Source: Flavobacterium sp. UBA7680 (lineage in GTDB: Bacteria; Bacteroidota; Bacteroidia; Flavobacteriales; Flavobacteriaceae). From it: a stretch of 14,184 bases of DNA. Of this stretch, positions 6,620 to 13,144 are shown one piece after another (position 1 is the stretch's first letter; the number at the start of each line of letters is the position of its first letter). The notes beneath the pieces were generated by a model. That model was not told where the DNA came from. It saw only the letters and a program-made list of their open reading frames with translations, and made no database searches. The stretch lies in the NCBI RefSeq assembly GCF_002482975.1, contig NZ_DLHA01000035.1, positions 1 through 14,184 on the forward strand, read 5' to 3'. The position numbers and the translations under genes are program-made.

Positions 6620-7270
6620 CTATTTCTCAAAGGCATATACCAAAGTAAAATTCCCTTCAAAATTATCTGATTTGATTTCTTTGTAATGCACGTCAAAATC
6701 TTTTATTAAATCGTCAAAATGAAGGCTTGCCTGTGCTTGAGATTCATTTAAAGAGAAATCATCAACTTTGATATGATCTTTAAAACTAATTCCTTTTTCA
6801 TTTCTAATTTTAAAGATTGCTTCTTTTGCACCCCAGATTACTGTGAGTTTTTTAACGTATTCTCCTAAAATATTTGGATTTAAATATTCGAATTCTGTAT
6901 CGACAAATTTATCAGCAATGCGAAGGATTTTTTCGCGTTGCAATTCCATGTCAATTCCTACTGTTTCGTGGCTTATAATTATGGCCGCAAAATGATACGA
7001 ATGTGTTATTGAAATATAATTATGACAATCGAAATAAGGTTTCCCAAATTCGTCATAATGCAAATCTTTATCTGTAAAACCCATTTCCTGAATCAACATG
7101 CGAACACTTAAAAAAGCACGCTGATGCATTTGCGATTTCATTCCGTCCAGTCTTTTTTGTGTTTTTTCTTTCAACACAACTTTGCTCAATAACTCCTCTA
7201 AGGACTCGGTTATTTCCCAAATTAAGATTTTAGTCGTTTCGTTAAACTGTATGGTTTGAAATAAAGGCAT
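6620..7270 (-). CDS. 4'-phosphopantetheinyl transferase superfamily protein
   Basis: The protein has 216 residues and the Sfp-type motif set: GKPYF (76-80), SITHS (87-91), GIDME (105-109, metal-binding Asp/Glu) and WGAKEAIFK (146-154, catalytic Glu and Lys). The enzyme transfers phosphopantetheine from CoA to a serine of acyl or peptidyl carrier proteins. Length is typical of the two-subdomain Sfp group rather than the about 120-residue AcpS. No carrier protein gene is in the window, so it probably serves fatty acid or polyketide/flexirubin-type carriers elsewhere. It is divergent from ahcY across a repeat-rich spacer. Confidence 0.93.
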   Translation of the reverse strand: MPLFQTIQFNETTKILIWEITESLEELLSKVVLKEKTQKRLDGMKSQMHQRAFLSVRMLIQEMGFTDKDLHYDEFGKPYFDCHNYISITHSYHFAAIIISHETVGIDMELQREKILRIADKFVDTEFEYLNPNILGEYVKKLTVIWGAKEAIFKIRNEKGISFKDHIKVDDFSLNESQAQASLHFDDLIKDFDVHYKEIKSDNFEGNFTLVYAFEK

Positions 7271-7294
7271 TCGTGTTGTTCGTTACGGTTATTA

Positions 7295-7433
7295 TTTTTA
7301 ACCATATAAGTTATGTAAGAAAATACAACTATTAGGTCAAAAAATGTATTAAGTAAATATAAGCAATTCGCAGCAAAGGTAATAGTTTAGGAATCTTTTT
7401 TAAATGAACTTATATCACTTATATGGTTAAAAA
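7295..7433. repeat. Intergenic element with 17-base inverted repeat ends and ATATAAG-like units
   Basis: The arm 7295-7311 (TTTTTAACCATATAAGT) is repeated exactly in inverse orientation at 7417-7433. Between and within the arms lie several related units: ATATAAG (7304-7310, 7357-7363), ATGTAAG (7313-7319), TATTAAG (7347-7353), and a tandem ACTTATAT pair (7408-7415, 7417-7424). The 290-base spacer 7271-7560 otherwise holds only predicted promoters and a small palindrome (AAGATTT-CAC-AAATCTT, 7471-7487) upstream of ahcY. It could be a dispersed intergenic element or a shared operator for the divergent genes. Confidence 0.65.
7374..7381 (-). promoter_or_regulatory. Possible -7 element for the phosphopantetheinyl transferase gene
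   Basis: On the minus strand the word is TACCTTTG, a full TAnnTTTG match, lying inside the inverted-repeat element. It would give a leader of about 95 bases. No -33 element is clear. Confidence 0.35.
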
Positions 7434-7519
7434 CGATTCATAAACTAATGTTCTAGAGATTAAGAATTTAAAGATTTCACAAATCTTACAGAAAGTAGTA
7501 AAAATAAAAAGGTATTCCG

Positions 7520-7527
7520 TAAATTTG
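7520..7527 (+). promoter_or_regulatory. Predicted -7 element of ahcY
   Basis: TAAATTTG matches TAnnTTTG and is 33 bases before the ATG. A 7-3-7 palindrome at 7471-7487 lies about 50 bases upstream of the expected transcript start and could be an operator. No SAM or SAH riboswitch structure is visible in the short leader. Confidence 0.55.
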
Positions 7528-7560
7528 CAAAAATTTTACAATTATACAAATATACTATAA

Positions 7561-8877
7561 ATGAGTACTACAACTACGCCTTTTGTGGCTTTCAAAGTAA
7601 AAGACATTTCTCTAGCGGCTTGGGGAAGAAAAGAAATTGAACTGGCTGAGGCTGAAATGCCAGGTTTAATGGCGCTTCGTGCTGAATACAAAGACGAACA
7701 ACCTCTTGCAGGTGCTCGTATTGCTGGATGTTTACACATGACGATTCAAACTGCAGTTTTGATCGAAACTTTAATTGCTCTTGGTGCTGAAGTTACTTGG
7801 TCTTCTTGTAACATTTTCTCTACTCAGGATCAGGCTGCTGCTGCTATTGCTGCTGCTGGAATTCAGGTTTATGCTTGGAAAGGTCTTGATGAGCAATCAT
7901 TTGACTGGTGTATTGAGCAAACTTTATTCTTTGGTGAAGACAGAAAACCATTGAACATGATTCTTGATGATGGTGGAGATTTAACTAACATGGTTATTGA
8001 TCGTTTTCCTGAATTAGTTCCTGGAATTAAAGGTCTTTCTGAAGAAACTACAACTGGTGTTCACAGACTTTACGAAAGAGTAAAAGCTGGAACTTTACCA
8101 ATGCCTGCAATCAACATTAATGACTCTGTTACTAAATCTAAATTTGATAACAAATACGGATGTAAAGAATCTGCTGTAGATGCTGTACGTCGTGCAACTG
8201 ACTTAATGTTAGCTGGAAAAAGAGTTATCGTTTGTGGATACGGTGATGTTGGAAAAGGAACTGCTGCTTCTTTCAGAGGTGCAGGTTCTATTGTAACTGT
8301 TACTGAAATCGATCCAATTTGTGCTTTACAAGCTGCAATGGACGGTTATGAAGTTAAAAAATTAAACACTGTAATTGCTAATGCTGATATCATCATTACA
8401 ACTACTGGAAATAAAGATATCGTTCTTGGAAGTCATTTCGAGCAAATGAAAGACAAAACTGTTGTTTGTAACATTGGGCACTTTGATAACGAAATTGATA
8501 TGGCTTGGTTAAACAAAAACCACGGTGCATCAAAAATCGAAATCAAACCTCAGGTTGACAAATATACTATCGCTGGAAAAGATATCATCATTCTTGCTGA
8601 AGGTCGTTTAGTTAACCTTGGTTGTGCTACAGGTCACCCAAGTTTTGTAATGAGTAACTCATTTACAAATCAAACTTTAGCTCAAATCGAATTATGGAAA
8701 AATAGTGCTGCTTACAACAATGACGTTTATATGTTACCAAAACATTTAGATGAAAAAGTTGCTGCTTTACACTTAGCTAAATTAGGCGTTGAACTTGAAG
8801 TTTTACGTGACGATCAAGCTGCTTATATTGGTGTTCCTGTTGAAGGTCCATTCAAACCAGAATACTACAGATACTAA
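7561..8877 (+). CDS. ahcY: Adenosylhomocysteinase (S-adenosylhomocysteine hydrolase)
   Basis: This 438-residue NAD-dependent enzyme splits S-adenosylhomocysteine into adenosine and homocysteine, clearing the product inhibitor of methyltransferases. Visible features are HMT (59-61) and CNIFSTQDQAAAAI (83-96) in the substrate domain, DDGGD (136-140), EETTTG (161-166), NDSVTKSKFDN (187-197), the Rossmann glycine loop GYGDVGKG (226-233) with Glu249 ending the second strand, and the C-terminal KPEYYRY that reaches into the partner subunit's NAD site. It is full length. Codon use is noticeably more uniform than in its neighbours (GCT, GGT, CGT), as expected for a highly expressed gene. It appears monocistronic, with its own promoter and a strong terminator 50 bases downstream. 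Confidence 0.98.
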   Translation: MSTTTTPFVAFKVKDISLAAWGRKEIELAEAEMPGLMALRAEYKDEQPLAGARIAGCLHMTIQTAVLIETLIALGAEVTWSSCNIFSTQDQAAAAIAAAGIQVYAWKGLDEQSFDWCIEQTLFFGEDRKPLNMILDDGGDLTNMVIDRFPELVPGIKGLSEETTTGVHRLYERVKAGTLPMPAININDSVTKSKFDNKYGCKESAVDAVRRATDLMLAGKRVIVCGYGDVGKGTAASFRGAGSIVTVTEIDPICALQAAMDGYEVKKLNTVIANADIIITTTGNKDIVLGSHFEQMKDKTVVCNIGHFDNEIDMAWLNKNHGASKIEIKPQVDKYTIAGKDIIILAEGRLVNLGCATGHPSFVMSNSFTNQTLAQIELWKNSAAYNNDVYMLPKHLDEKVAALHLAKLGVELEVLRDDQAAYIGVPVEGPFKPEYYRY

Positions 8878-8927
8878 AAATTTAAGATTTCTGATCTTAG
8901 ATTTTAGATTTATCTAATGCATAGTCC

Positions 8928-8968
8928 AAACCCGACAGGTTTTAAAAACTTGTCGGGTTTTGTTTTTT
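8928..8968 (+). terminator. Rho-independent terminator after ahcY
   Basis: AAACCCGACAGGTTTT (8928-8943) pairs with AAAACTTGTCGGGTTT (8945-8960), with a single G-U wobble, and is followed by TGTTTTTT. The stem is nearly identical to the terminator at 10192-10230. Confidence 0.9.
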
Positions 8969-9042
8969 ATTCAGTTTTCAGAAAATCTTTTACTTTTTAT
9001 ATCTCAGAACAAGACCTTAAAATTAATCAGATAATTTTTGAA

Positions 9043-9050
9043 TATATTTG
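9043..9050 (+). promoter_or_regulatory. Predicted -7 element of the first coiled-coil gene
   Basis: TATATTTG matches TAnnTTTG and lies 28 bases before the ATG at 9079. The surrounding bases (TATATTTGGATTCCAAAA) resemble those upstream of the paralogous second gene. Confidence 0.5.
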
Positions 9051-9078
9051 GATTCCAAAATCAGCCAAAAACAAAATC

Positions 9079-9642
9079 ATGAAATTACATTTTATTACAA
9101 CTCTGCTAATAATATTGCCATTTTTTGCTTCCGCACAAGTTTACAACCAACGAATGCAAATGAATCAACAAATGAATGCACAAAATCAAAAATGGGCTAG
9201 TGAACGCGATAGAGCTGACCGTCAATGGAGTCAGCAAGCAATGTTCAATCGATTGCAAAATAAGAACTCAAAAACTCAAAAAGCACTGGACAATGAAGAA
9301 AAAAACAAAGAGAAGTTAGAAGAAAAAACCACAAAACTAAATGCCGATCTGAAAAAACAGCAAGACCAATTAACAACACTTGAAAATTCTCCTAATAATG
9401 CAAATAGTGATGTTCAAAAAAACATACAGAAAACTAAAGAGCAAATAGCAAAATCTGAAGAAAAGCTAAACAAAGCCAAAACTGAACTGGAAACAAGTTC
9501 AAAGAAAGTTGAAAGTTTAAAAAAAGAAATGGAAATTTCTCTAACAAAAAAAGCAGATCTCGAAAAAAAGGAAAAAGAAGAAGCAGAAAGAAAGAAAAAG
9601 CAAGAAGAAATAAATCAAGCTCTTTTAAAAAGCGTAAAATAA
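9079..9642 (+). CDS. Secreted coiled-coil protein, paralogue 1
   Basis: The start chosen is the ATG at 9079, which gives 187 residues beginning with a signal peptide (MKLHFITTLLIILPFFASA, cleavage before QVYNQ). The open frame extends upstream to 8917 but that part would run through the ahcY terminator. The mature protein opens with a Gln/Met/Asn-rich stretch and then becomes an almost continuous Lys/Glu-rich predicted coiled coil (about residues 60-180). The segment LENSPNNANS...IAKSEEKLNKAKTELE (written here with the middle omitted) is clearly shared with the next gene. No enzymatic motif is visible. Function is unknown; a periplasmic structural or scaffold role is only a guess. Confidence 0.8.
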   Translation: MKLHFITTLLIILPFFASAQVYNQRMQMNQQMNAQNQKWASERDRADRQWSQQAMFNRLQNKNSKTQKALDNEEKNKEKLEEKTTKLNADLKKQQDQLTTLENSPNNANSDVQKNIQKTKEQIAKSEEKLNKAKTELETSSKKVESLKKEMEISLTKKADLEKKEKEEAERKKKQEEINQALLKSVK

Positions 9643-9691
9643 AAATAAGTAATTTTATATTTGGCTATACTACGATTTCAAAATATAAGTA

Positions 9692-9699
9692 TATTTTTG
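9692..9699 (+). promoter_or_regulatory. Predicted -7 element of the second coiled-coil gene
   Basis: TATTTTTG fits TAnnTTTG, 17 bases before the ATG at 9717. A second match, TATATTTG at 9656-9663, would give a longer leader. The first is favoured because its context (TATATTTTTGAAGACCAAAA) resembles that of paralogue 1. Confidence 0.4.
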
Positions 9700-9716
9700 A
9701 AGACCAAAACCAAATT

Positions 9717-10181
9717 ATGAGAACATCCCTAATTGCGTTAATAATCATAATATTTCCGCTTTTTGTAGCCGCACAAAATTCTGATCCTTCAAAACCTGAA
9801 TTGCAGAAGACAATGTATCCATGGATGGAGCCAAAGCTTTCAAAAATGGAAAGCACAAAAAATCTTTCTAAAGGTAAAGTACAAAGAGCGAAAAACAGAA
9901 TTGCGCGAGAAGAACAAAAACTTATAAAACTTGGACAAGAAGAATGGAAAATAGAATTGGATTTGAAAGCGCAACTTGAAAATTTAAAGCAACTTGAAAA
10001 TTCTCCGGAAAAAAGCAATGATCCTGATCATCAGAAAGATATTGAAAAAGCAAAAATACGGATAGCTAAATCACAGGAGAAATTAAATAAGGCTAAAGCT
10101 GAAGTAGAATTAAGCACTAAAACACTGAATGATTATGAAGTAGCTTTAAAAGACGCTAGACTTACGAAATACGGTTCTTAA
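9717..10181 (+). CDS. Secreted coiled-coil protein, paralogue 2
   Basis: A 154-residue protein with a signal peptide (MRTSLIALIIIIFPLFVAA, cleavage before QNSDPS) and a Lys/Glu-rich helical body, probably coiled coil from about residue 46 to the end. Its second half matches paralogue 1: LKQLENSPEKSNDPDHQKDI and RIAKSQEKLNKAKAEVE correspond to LTTLENSPNNANSDVQKNI and QIAKSEEKLNKAKTELE. The N-terminal mature regions differ. The two genes are 74 bases apart, in tandem, and look like an old duplication with diverged ends. No function can be assigned. Confidence 0.8.
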   Translation: MRTSLIALIIIIFPLFVAAQNSDPSKPELQKTMYPWMEPKLSKMESTKNLSKGKVQRAKNRIAREEQKLIKLGQEEWKIELDLKAQLENLKQLENSPEKSNDPDHQKDIEKAKIRIAKSQEKLNKAKAEVELSTKTLNDYEVALKDARLTKYGS

Positions 10182-10191
10182 AAATCATTTC

Positions 10192-10230
10192 AAACCCGAC
10201 AGTTTTTAAAAGCTGTCGGGTTTTCTGTTT
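10192..10230 (+). terminator. Rho-independent terminator after the coiled-coil pair
   Basis: AAACCCGACAG (10192-10202) pairs perfectly with CTGTCGGGTTT (10213-10223) across a T/A-rich tip (TTTTTAAAAG); the T-rich tail is TTTTCTGTTT. It shares the stem sequence of the ahcY terminator 1.26 kb upstream. Confidence 0.88.
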
Positions 10231-10264
10231 AGAACCCAAATTTCAGAATCCGAAATTTTAAGTT

Positions 10265-10272
10265 TAAATTTG
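10265..10272 (+). promoter_or_regulatory. Predicted -7 element of the Cys-rich protein operon
   Basis: TAAATTTG matches TAnnTTTG and lies 38 bases before the ATG at 10311, just after the terminator. TTT at 10241-10243 is only a partial -33 match. Confidence 0.45.
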
Positions 10273-10310
10273 AAATTAAAGAACTCTCCAAAATAAAATT
10301 CTTTAAAAAT

Positions 10311-10595
10311 ATGATCGAAAAAGTTTTATGTGATATACATGGTTCAAAAGAAATGTCTTTCAGCTGTATTCACATTGCAATGGCAATAGACTCCAAAGAA
10401 AAAGTAGGTTTCTTCTATTCAGAAGCCGAAAAAGATCTTCCCCAAATTGCATGGTGCGAAGAATGCGAACAATATCTTTTAGATAATGACGAAGAATGGA
10501 CAGAAGTTTTTCAAGCTAAAGCCGATTTTAAAATGTTGTGTATTGATTGCTTTGATGAAGCAAAAAATAATGAAGCAGAAATTCATCTTCGATAA
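10311..10595 (+). CDS. Small Cys/His-rich probable metal-binding protein
   Basis: The protein has 94 residues and no signal peptide, so it is cytoplasmic. It carries four paired metal-ligand-like motifs: C7xxH10, C19xH21, C49xxC52 and C77xxC80, the usual spacing of structural zinc sites. The rest is acidic (for example DNDEEWTEVFQAKADF). I do not recognise a named family. It is followed nine bases later by a secreted WG-repeat-like protein on the same strand, so the two are probably co-transcribed, although nothing else ties their functions together. Confidence 0.8.
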   Translation: MIEKVLCDIHGSKEMSFSCIHIAMAIDSKEKVGFFYSEAEKDLPQIAWCEECEQYLLDNDEEWTEVFQAKADFKMLCIDCFDEAKNNEAEIHLR

Positions 10596-10604
10596 ATAAA
10601 TTTC

Positions 10605-11687
10605 ATGAAAAAGAGTATAGTACTTTATATATTTCTCGTTCTAAATTTTACAGCATTCGCTCAAAATAACGATATCTGGGTTTCTTTTTGGAACAAAGAC
10701 ACTACGCTTATTGGATTTAAAGATAAAAACTGCATTGTCAAAATAGAACCAAAATTTACTACTGGTTTTACAACTGCCCGTAAATTTGAAAATATTATTG
10801 CCGCTAGTGAAGAAAAAGATGGGAAATGGGAAAGCTATTATTTAACCAAAACAGGAAGAATAGTTGGTCGTGACAGTTTATATAGTTTTGACAATGGCCC
10901 AGATTGTGAAAATGAAGGTTTAATACGATTTACAGACCGCAAAACCGATAAAATGGGAATGTTTAATGGCGAGGGAAAAATTGTAATTCCTGCAGAATAC
11001 AGCAATTTAACTAAAGCCAAAAACGAAATGTTCATAGGATTAAAAGACGCTAAAAAAGAAATGGATGGAGAACATTTTTTCTGGAAAGGAGGAAAAGAAT
11101 TCTTAATCGACACTAACAATAAAATCTTAATTGAAAATTTTGCTTACAACGATGATTTAAATTTTTACTCTTTGGAAAAATCAAAAGAGCCAAGCAAAAA
11201 TCCGATAAGAGAAAATTTCCTTGGGGTTGACGGACAATATTATTCGTTTGTAAATTTTGATAAAGAATTTAAATATTGGTTGCAGAACACACTGCTTTCA
11301 GATCTATCTAAAACCAATTTAGAAAAACATTCTTTTGATAAAATCTCGTATTGGAAAGAACCAAACGGCTGGATAAATTCATCCAAAACTAAATTTATCA
11401 ATCAAAATTATATCTATTTAAAATCAAAACTTCAGGAACTCAAAAATCCAAAAACGGATTACTTTGTTTCTACTGACGGGTTAAATCAGTTTATTTTTGA
11501 ATCAAGCGAATACGAAATATACTTCAACAATTGCAATGAATCTAAAGATTGGATATATCCAGTTAAAAATATCGTGATCAATCCAAAAAATAAAACTGAT
11601 CACGGACAAGATCATCTTGAATTTTTAAGAACTAAAAATGGATATAAATTAATCAGCGTTTCTGCAAGAAAAGATAATCTTAAATAA
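10605..11687 (+). CDS. Secreted WG-repeat-like protein of unknown function
   Basis: This 360-residue protein has a signal peptide (MKKSIVLYIFLVLNFTAFA, cleavage before QNNDIW). The N-terminal half contains segments resembling degenerate WG (KWG) repeats: LIGFKDKNCIVKIEPKF (about 35-51) and MGMFNGEGKIVIPAEYSN (about 117-134), each with the typical G-x-x-x-IVxP/I-x-x-F/Y pattern. The C-terminal half (about 195-350) is a mixed region without repeats that I do not recognise (KYWLQNTLLSDLSK, WIYPVKNIVINPKNKTDHG). WG-repeat proteins are common in Bacteroidetes and usually lack a defined function. It lies nine bases after the Cys-rich gene. Confidence 0.75.
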   Translation: MKKSIVLYIFLVLNFTAFAQNNDIWVSFWNKDTTLIGFKDKNCIVKIEPKFTTGFTTARKFENIIAASEEKDGKWESYYLTKTGRIVGRDSLYSFDNGPDCENEGLIRFTDRKTDKMGMFNGEGKIVIPAEYSNLTKAKNEMFIGLKDAKKEMDGEHFFWKGGKEFLIDTNNKILIENFAYNDDLNFYSLEKSKEPSKNPIRENFLGVDGQYYSFVNFDKEFKYWLQNTLLSDLSKTNLEKHSFDKISYWKEPNGWINSSKTKFINQNYIYLKSKLQELKNPKTDYFVSTDGLNQFIFESSEYEIYFNNCNESKDWIYPVKNIVINPKNKTDHGQDHLEFLRTKNGYKLISVSARKDNLK

Positions 11688-11711
11688 TTCTTTCTCCTTT
11701 CATACAAAGCT

Positions 11712-11719
11712 TAACTTTG
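11712..11719 (+). promoter_or_regulatory. Predicted -7 element of the SMR transporter gene
   Basis: TAACTTTG matches TAnnTTTG and lies 15 bases before the ATG at 11735, giving a very short leader. No -33 element is clear. Confidence 0.5.
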
Positions 11720-11734
11720 TAAAAAACCGGAACC

Positions 11735-12067
11735 ATGAAGAATTTTTTATTTTTATTTATTGCCATTATCTTCGAAATCATTGCAACATCGGCATTAAAA
11801 AAGTCTGAACAGTTTACACAACTTTTACCAAGTATTATAACCGTTGTTGGCTATTTTGCTGCGTTTTATTTTTTGAGTTTTGCCATCAGAACAATTCCGG
11901 TTGGTTTTGCCTATGCGATTTGGTCTGGAGTTGGAATTGTTTTAATTACAATCATTGGTGCTGTTTTCTTTAAAGAAATCCCAGATTTACCTGCGATAAT
12001 TGGATTGAGTTTAATTATAATTGGTGTTGTGGTTATTAATGTTTTTTCGAAAACTACGGCACATTGA
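11735..12067 (+). CDS. Small multidrug resistance (SMR) family transporter, EmrE/QacE type
   Basis: A 110-residue protein with four hydrophobic helices that aligns along its full length with E. coli EmrE. The essential membrane-embedded Glu14 is present in IFEIIATSALK, followed by GFAYAIWSGVGIVLI in helix 3 (Trp63 equivalent) and DLPAIIGLSLIIIGVVVIN in helix 4. These motifs favour the quaternary-ammonium/lipophilic-cation exporters over guanidinium-type SugE/Gdx members. It acts as a dual-topology dimer in the inner membrane, exchanging protons for cations. It appears to be a single-gene unit, with its own promoter and the repeat element 12075-12214 immediately downstream. Confidence 0.92.
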   Translation: MKNFLFLFIAIIFEIIATSALKKSEQFTQLLPSIITVVGYFAAFYFLSFAIRTIPVGFAYAIWSGVGIVLITIIGAVFFKEIPDLPAIIGLSLIIIGVVVINVFSKTTAH

Positions 12068-12074
12068 GACATAA

Positions 12075-12214
12075 TGCCACGAAGTCGCTAAGACACAAAG
12101 TTTTTATTTTTTAAGTTTATATCAATCTTTGCCGATTTACTTTGCGTTCCTTCGACTTCGCTCAGGATGACAATATTGTAAAGAAAAACTTAGCGACTTT
12201 GTGTCTTTGCGGCA
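12075..12214. repeat. Intergenic repeat element built of 8-base NCRCNAAG units in inverted halves
   Basis: The left half reads CCACGAAG, TCGCTAAG, ACACAAAG (12077-12100). On the minus strand the right half (12189-12212) reads CCGCAAAG, ACACAAAG, TCGCTAAG. Both halves are bounded by TG(CC) outside and TTTTT inside (12075-12105; 12184-12214), so they form an imperfect inverted repeat in which two of the units have swapped order. A further minus-strand unit, ACGCAAAG, lies at 12140-12147. No reading frame is plausible here. It may also end the SMR transcript. Confidence 0.75.
12149..12172. repeat. Dispersed-repeat-like sequence inside the 8-mer element
   Basis: CCTTCGACTTCGCTCAGG followed by ATGACA is GC-rich against an AT-rich background and looks like a dispersed intergenic sequence I associate with many Bacteroidetes genomes (recognition from memory). 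It lies in the loop between the two halves of the surrounding element. Confidence 0.5.
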
Positions 12215-12223
12215 AAAAACAAA

Positions 12224-12267
12224 GCAAGTTTCGGATTTTATACCTGCAAAAACCAATCGATCTTTGC
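12224..12267 (+). promoter_or_regulatory. AraC-MGMT gene promoter with shared 16-base element (copy 1)
   Basis: GCAAGTTTCGGATTTT (12224-12239), then 22 bases, then CTTTGC (12262-12267). The -7 word GATCTTTG (12259-12266) is an imperfect TAnnTTTG. The same 16 bases at the same 22-base distance from CTTTGC occur before the SDR gene at 13145. The element would cover roughly -50 to -35, a typical activator site. It contains GCAA, the B-box of the E. coli Ada site, but the A-box spacing is not reproduced. Confidence 0.6.
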
Positions 12268-12280
12268 CTTATAAAATTGA

Positions 12281-13135
12281 ATGAAAATGAACACACAGGA
12301 AAACATCAATTATAATCGTATCGCAGATGCTATCGATTATATCAAAGCAAATTTTAAAGACCAGCCCAATCTTGATGAAGTTGCAGAGAAAGTGCATTTG
12401 AGTCCGTTTCACTTTCAGAGGCTTTTCAGCGATTGGGCGGGAACAAGTCCGAAGAAGTTTTTGCAGTATACCAGTTTGGAACACGCGAAAAAATTACTCA
12501 AAGAAAATCAGGCAACTATTTCTGAAACTGCATACGAAACGGGACTTTCAGGCACTAGCCGACTTCATGATTTATTTGTAAATATTGAAGGAATGACGCC
12601 TGCCGAATATAAAAACGGCGGAAAAAATCTGGAAATAAATTACAGTTTTGCCGAAAGTCCGTTTGGGAATATTATTGTGGCTTCAACTCAAAAAGGTGTT
12701 TGTTTTATGGCTTTCGCCGAAGATGAAGCTATCGGATTTAATGATTTAAAATACAAATTTCCGAATGCTGCTTTTTCCCGAAAACTTGATTTAGCACAGC
12801 AAAATGCTCTTTTTATTTTCCAAAATGACTGGAGTAAATTATCTGAAATAAAACTGCATTTAAAAGGAACCGATTTTCAACTGAAGGTTTGGGAAACTTT
12901 ATTAAAAATTCCAATGGGGCAGCTTTCTACTTATGGAACTATTGCGCATCAAATTCAAAAACCAAATGCTTCCCGTGCTGTTGGAACTGCAATTGGGAGT
13001 AATCCTGTCGCATTTTTAATTCCATGTCATCGCGTAATTCAGTCTTCGGGAATCTTTGGCGGTTATATGTGGGGAAATACCCGAAAAACGGCAATAATTG
13101 GCTGGGAAGGCGCAGTTACAAATTCAGAAATTTAA
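12281..13135 (+). CDS. AraC-type regulator fused to O6-methylguanine-DNA methyltransferase (Ada-like)
   Basis: The protein has 284 residues. Residues about 12-111 form an AraC two-HTH domain (LDEVAEKVHLSPFHFQRLFS, then ISETAYETGLSGTSRLHDLF and GMTPAEYK). Residues about 120-276 are an MGMT domain with the acceptor Cys249 in IPCHRV (247-252), FQLKVWETLLKIPMGQLSTY, the arginine-finger segment RAVGTAIGSNP and the final GGYMWG loop. It removes O6-alkyl groups from guanine irreversibly and probably regulates transcription. The N-terminal Ada zinc domain that repairs methylphosphotriesters is absent, so the induction signal, if any, must differ from E. coli Ada. A second ATG lies two codons downstream (12287) and is an equally possible start. 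Confidence 0.93.
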   Translation: MKMNTQENINYNRIADAIDYIKANFKDQPNLDEVAEKVHLSPFHFQRLFSDWAGTSPKKFLQYTSLEHAKKLLKENQATISETAYETGLSGTSRLHDLFVNIEGMTPAEYKNGGKNLEINYSFAESPFGNIIVASTQKGVCFMAFAEDEAIGFNDLKYKFPNAAFSRKLDLAQQNALFIFQNDWSKLSEIKLHLKGTDFQLKVWETLLKIPMGQLSTYGTIAHQIQKPNASRAVGTAIGSNPVAFLIPCHRVIQSSGIFGGYMWGNTRKTAIIGWEGAVTNSEI

Positions 13136-13144
13136 TACAAAACC

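Noticed and set aside
7434..7560. SAM or SAH riboswitch upstream of ahcY
   Set aside because: The leader after the predicted -7 box is only about 30 bases and none of the conserved riboswitch blocks are visible upstream.
8881..8918. AGATTT-rich direct repeats after ahcY
   Set aside because: Short, AT-rich low-complexity sequence with no clear unit; treated as ordinary spacer before the terminator.
8917..9078. 54-codon N-terminal extension of the first coiled-coil protein
   Set aside because: It would be translated from the ahcY terminator hairpin and precede a clean signal peptide; the ATG at 9079 behind a -7 box is a better start.
9665..10018. Antisense frame rich in Ser, Phe and Cys opposite the second coiled-coil gene
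   Set aside because: Its composition is the mirror of Lys/Glu codons on the plus strand; the plus-strand gene has a signal peptide and a paralogue.
10019..10030. Second TGAT-N4-ATCA site (TGATCCTGATCA)
   Set aside because: It lies inside the coding region of the second coiled-coil gene, has no extended arms and no promoter nearby; probably chance.
12075..12214. CRISPR-like array
   Set aside because: The 8-base units are contiguous and permuted, with no spacers of regular length and no cas genes.
12269..12484. Antisense frame opposite the AraC domain
   Set aside because: Fully covered by the well-recognised AraC-MGMT gene; no motif or start signal.
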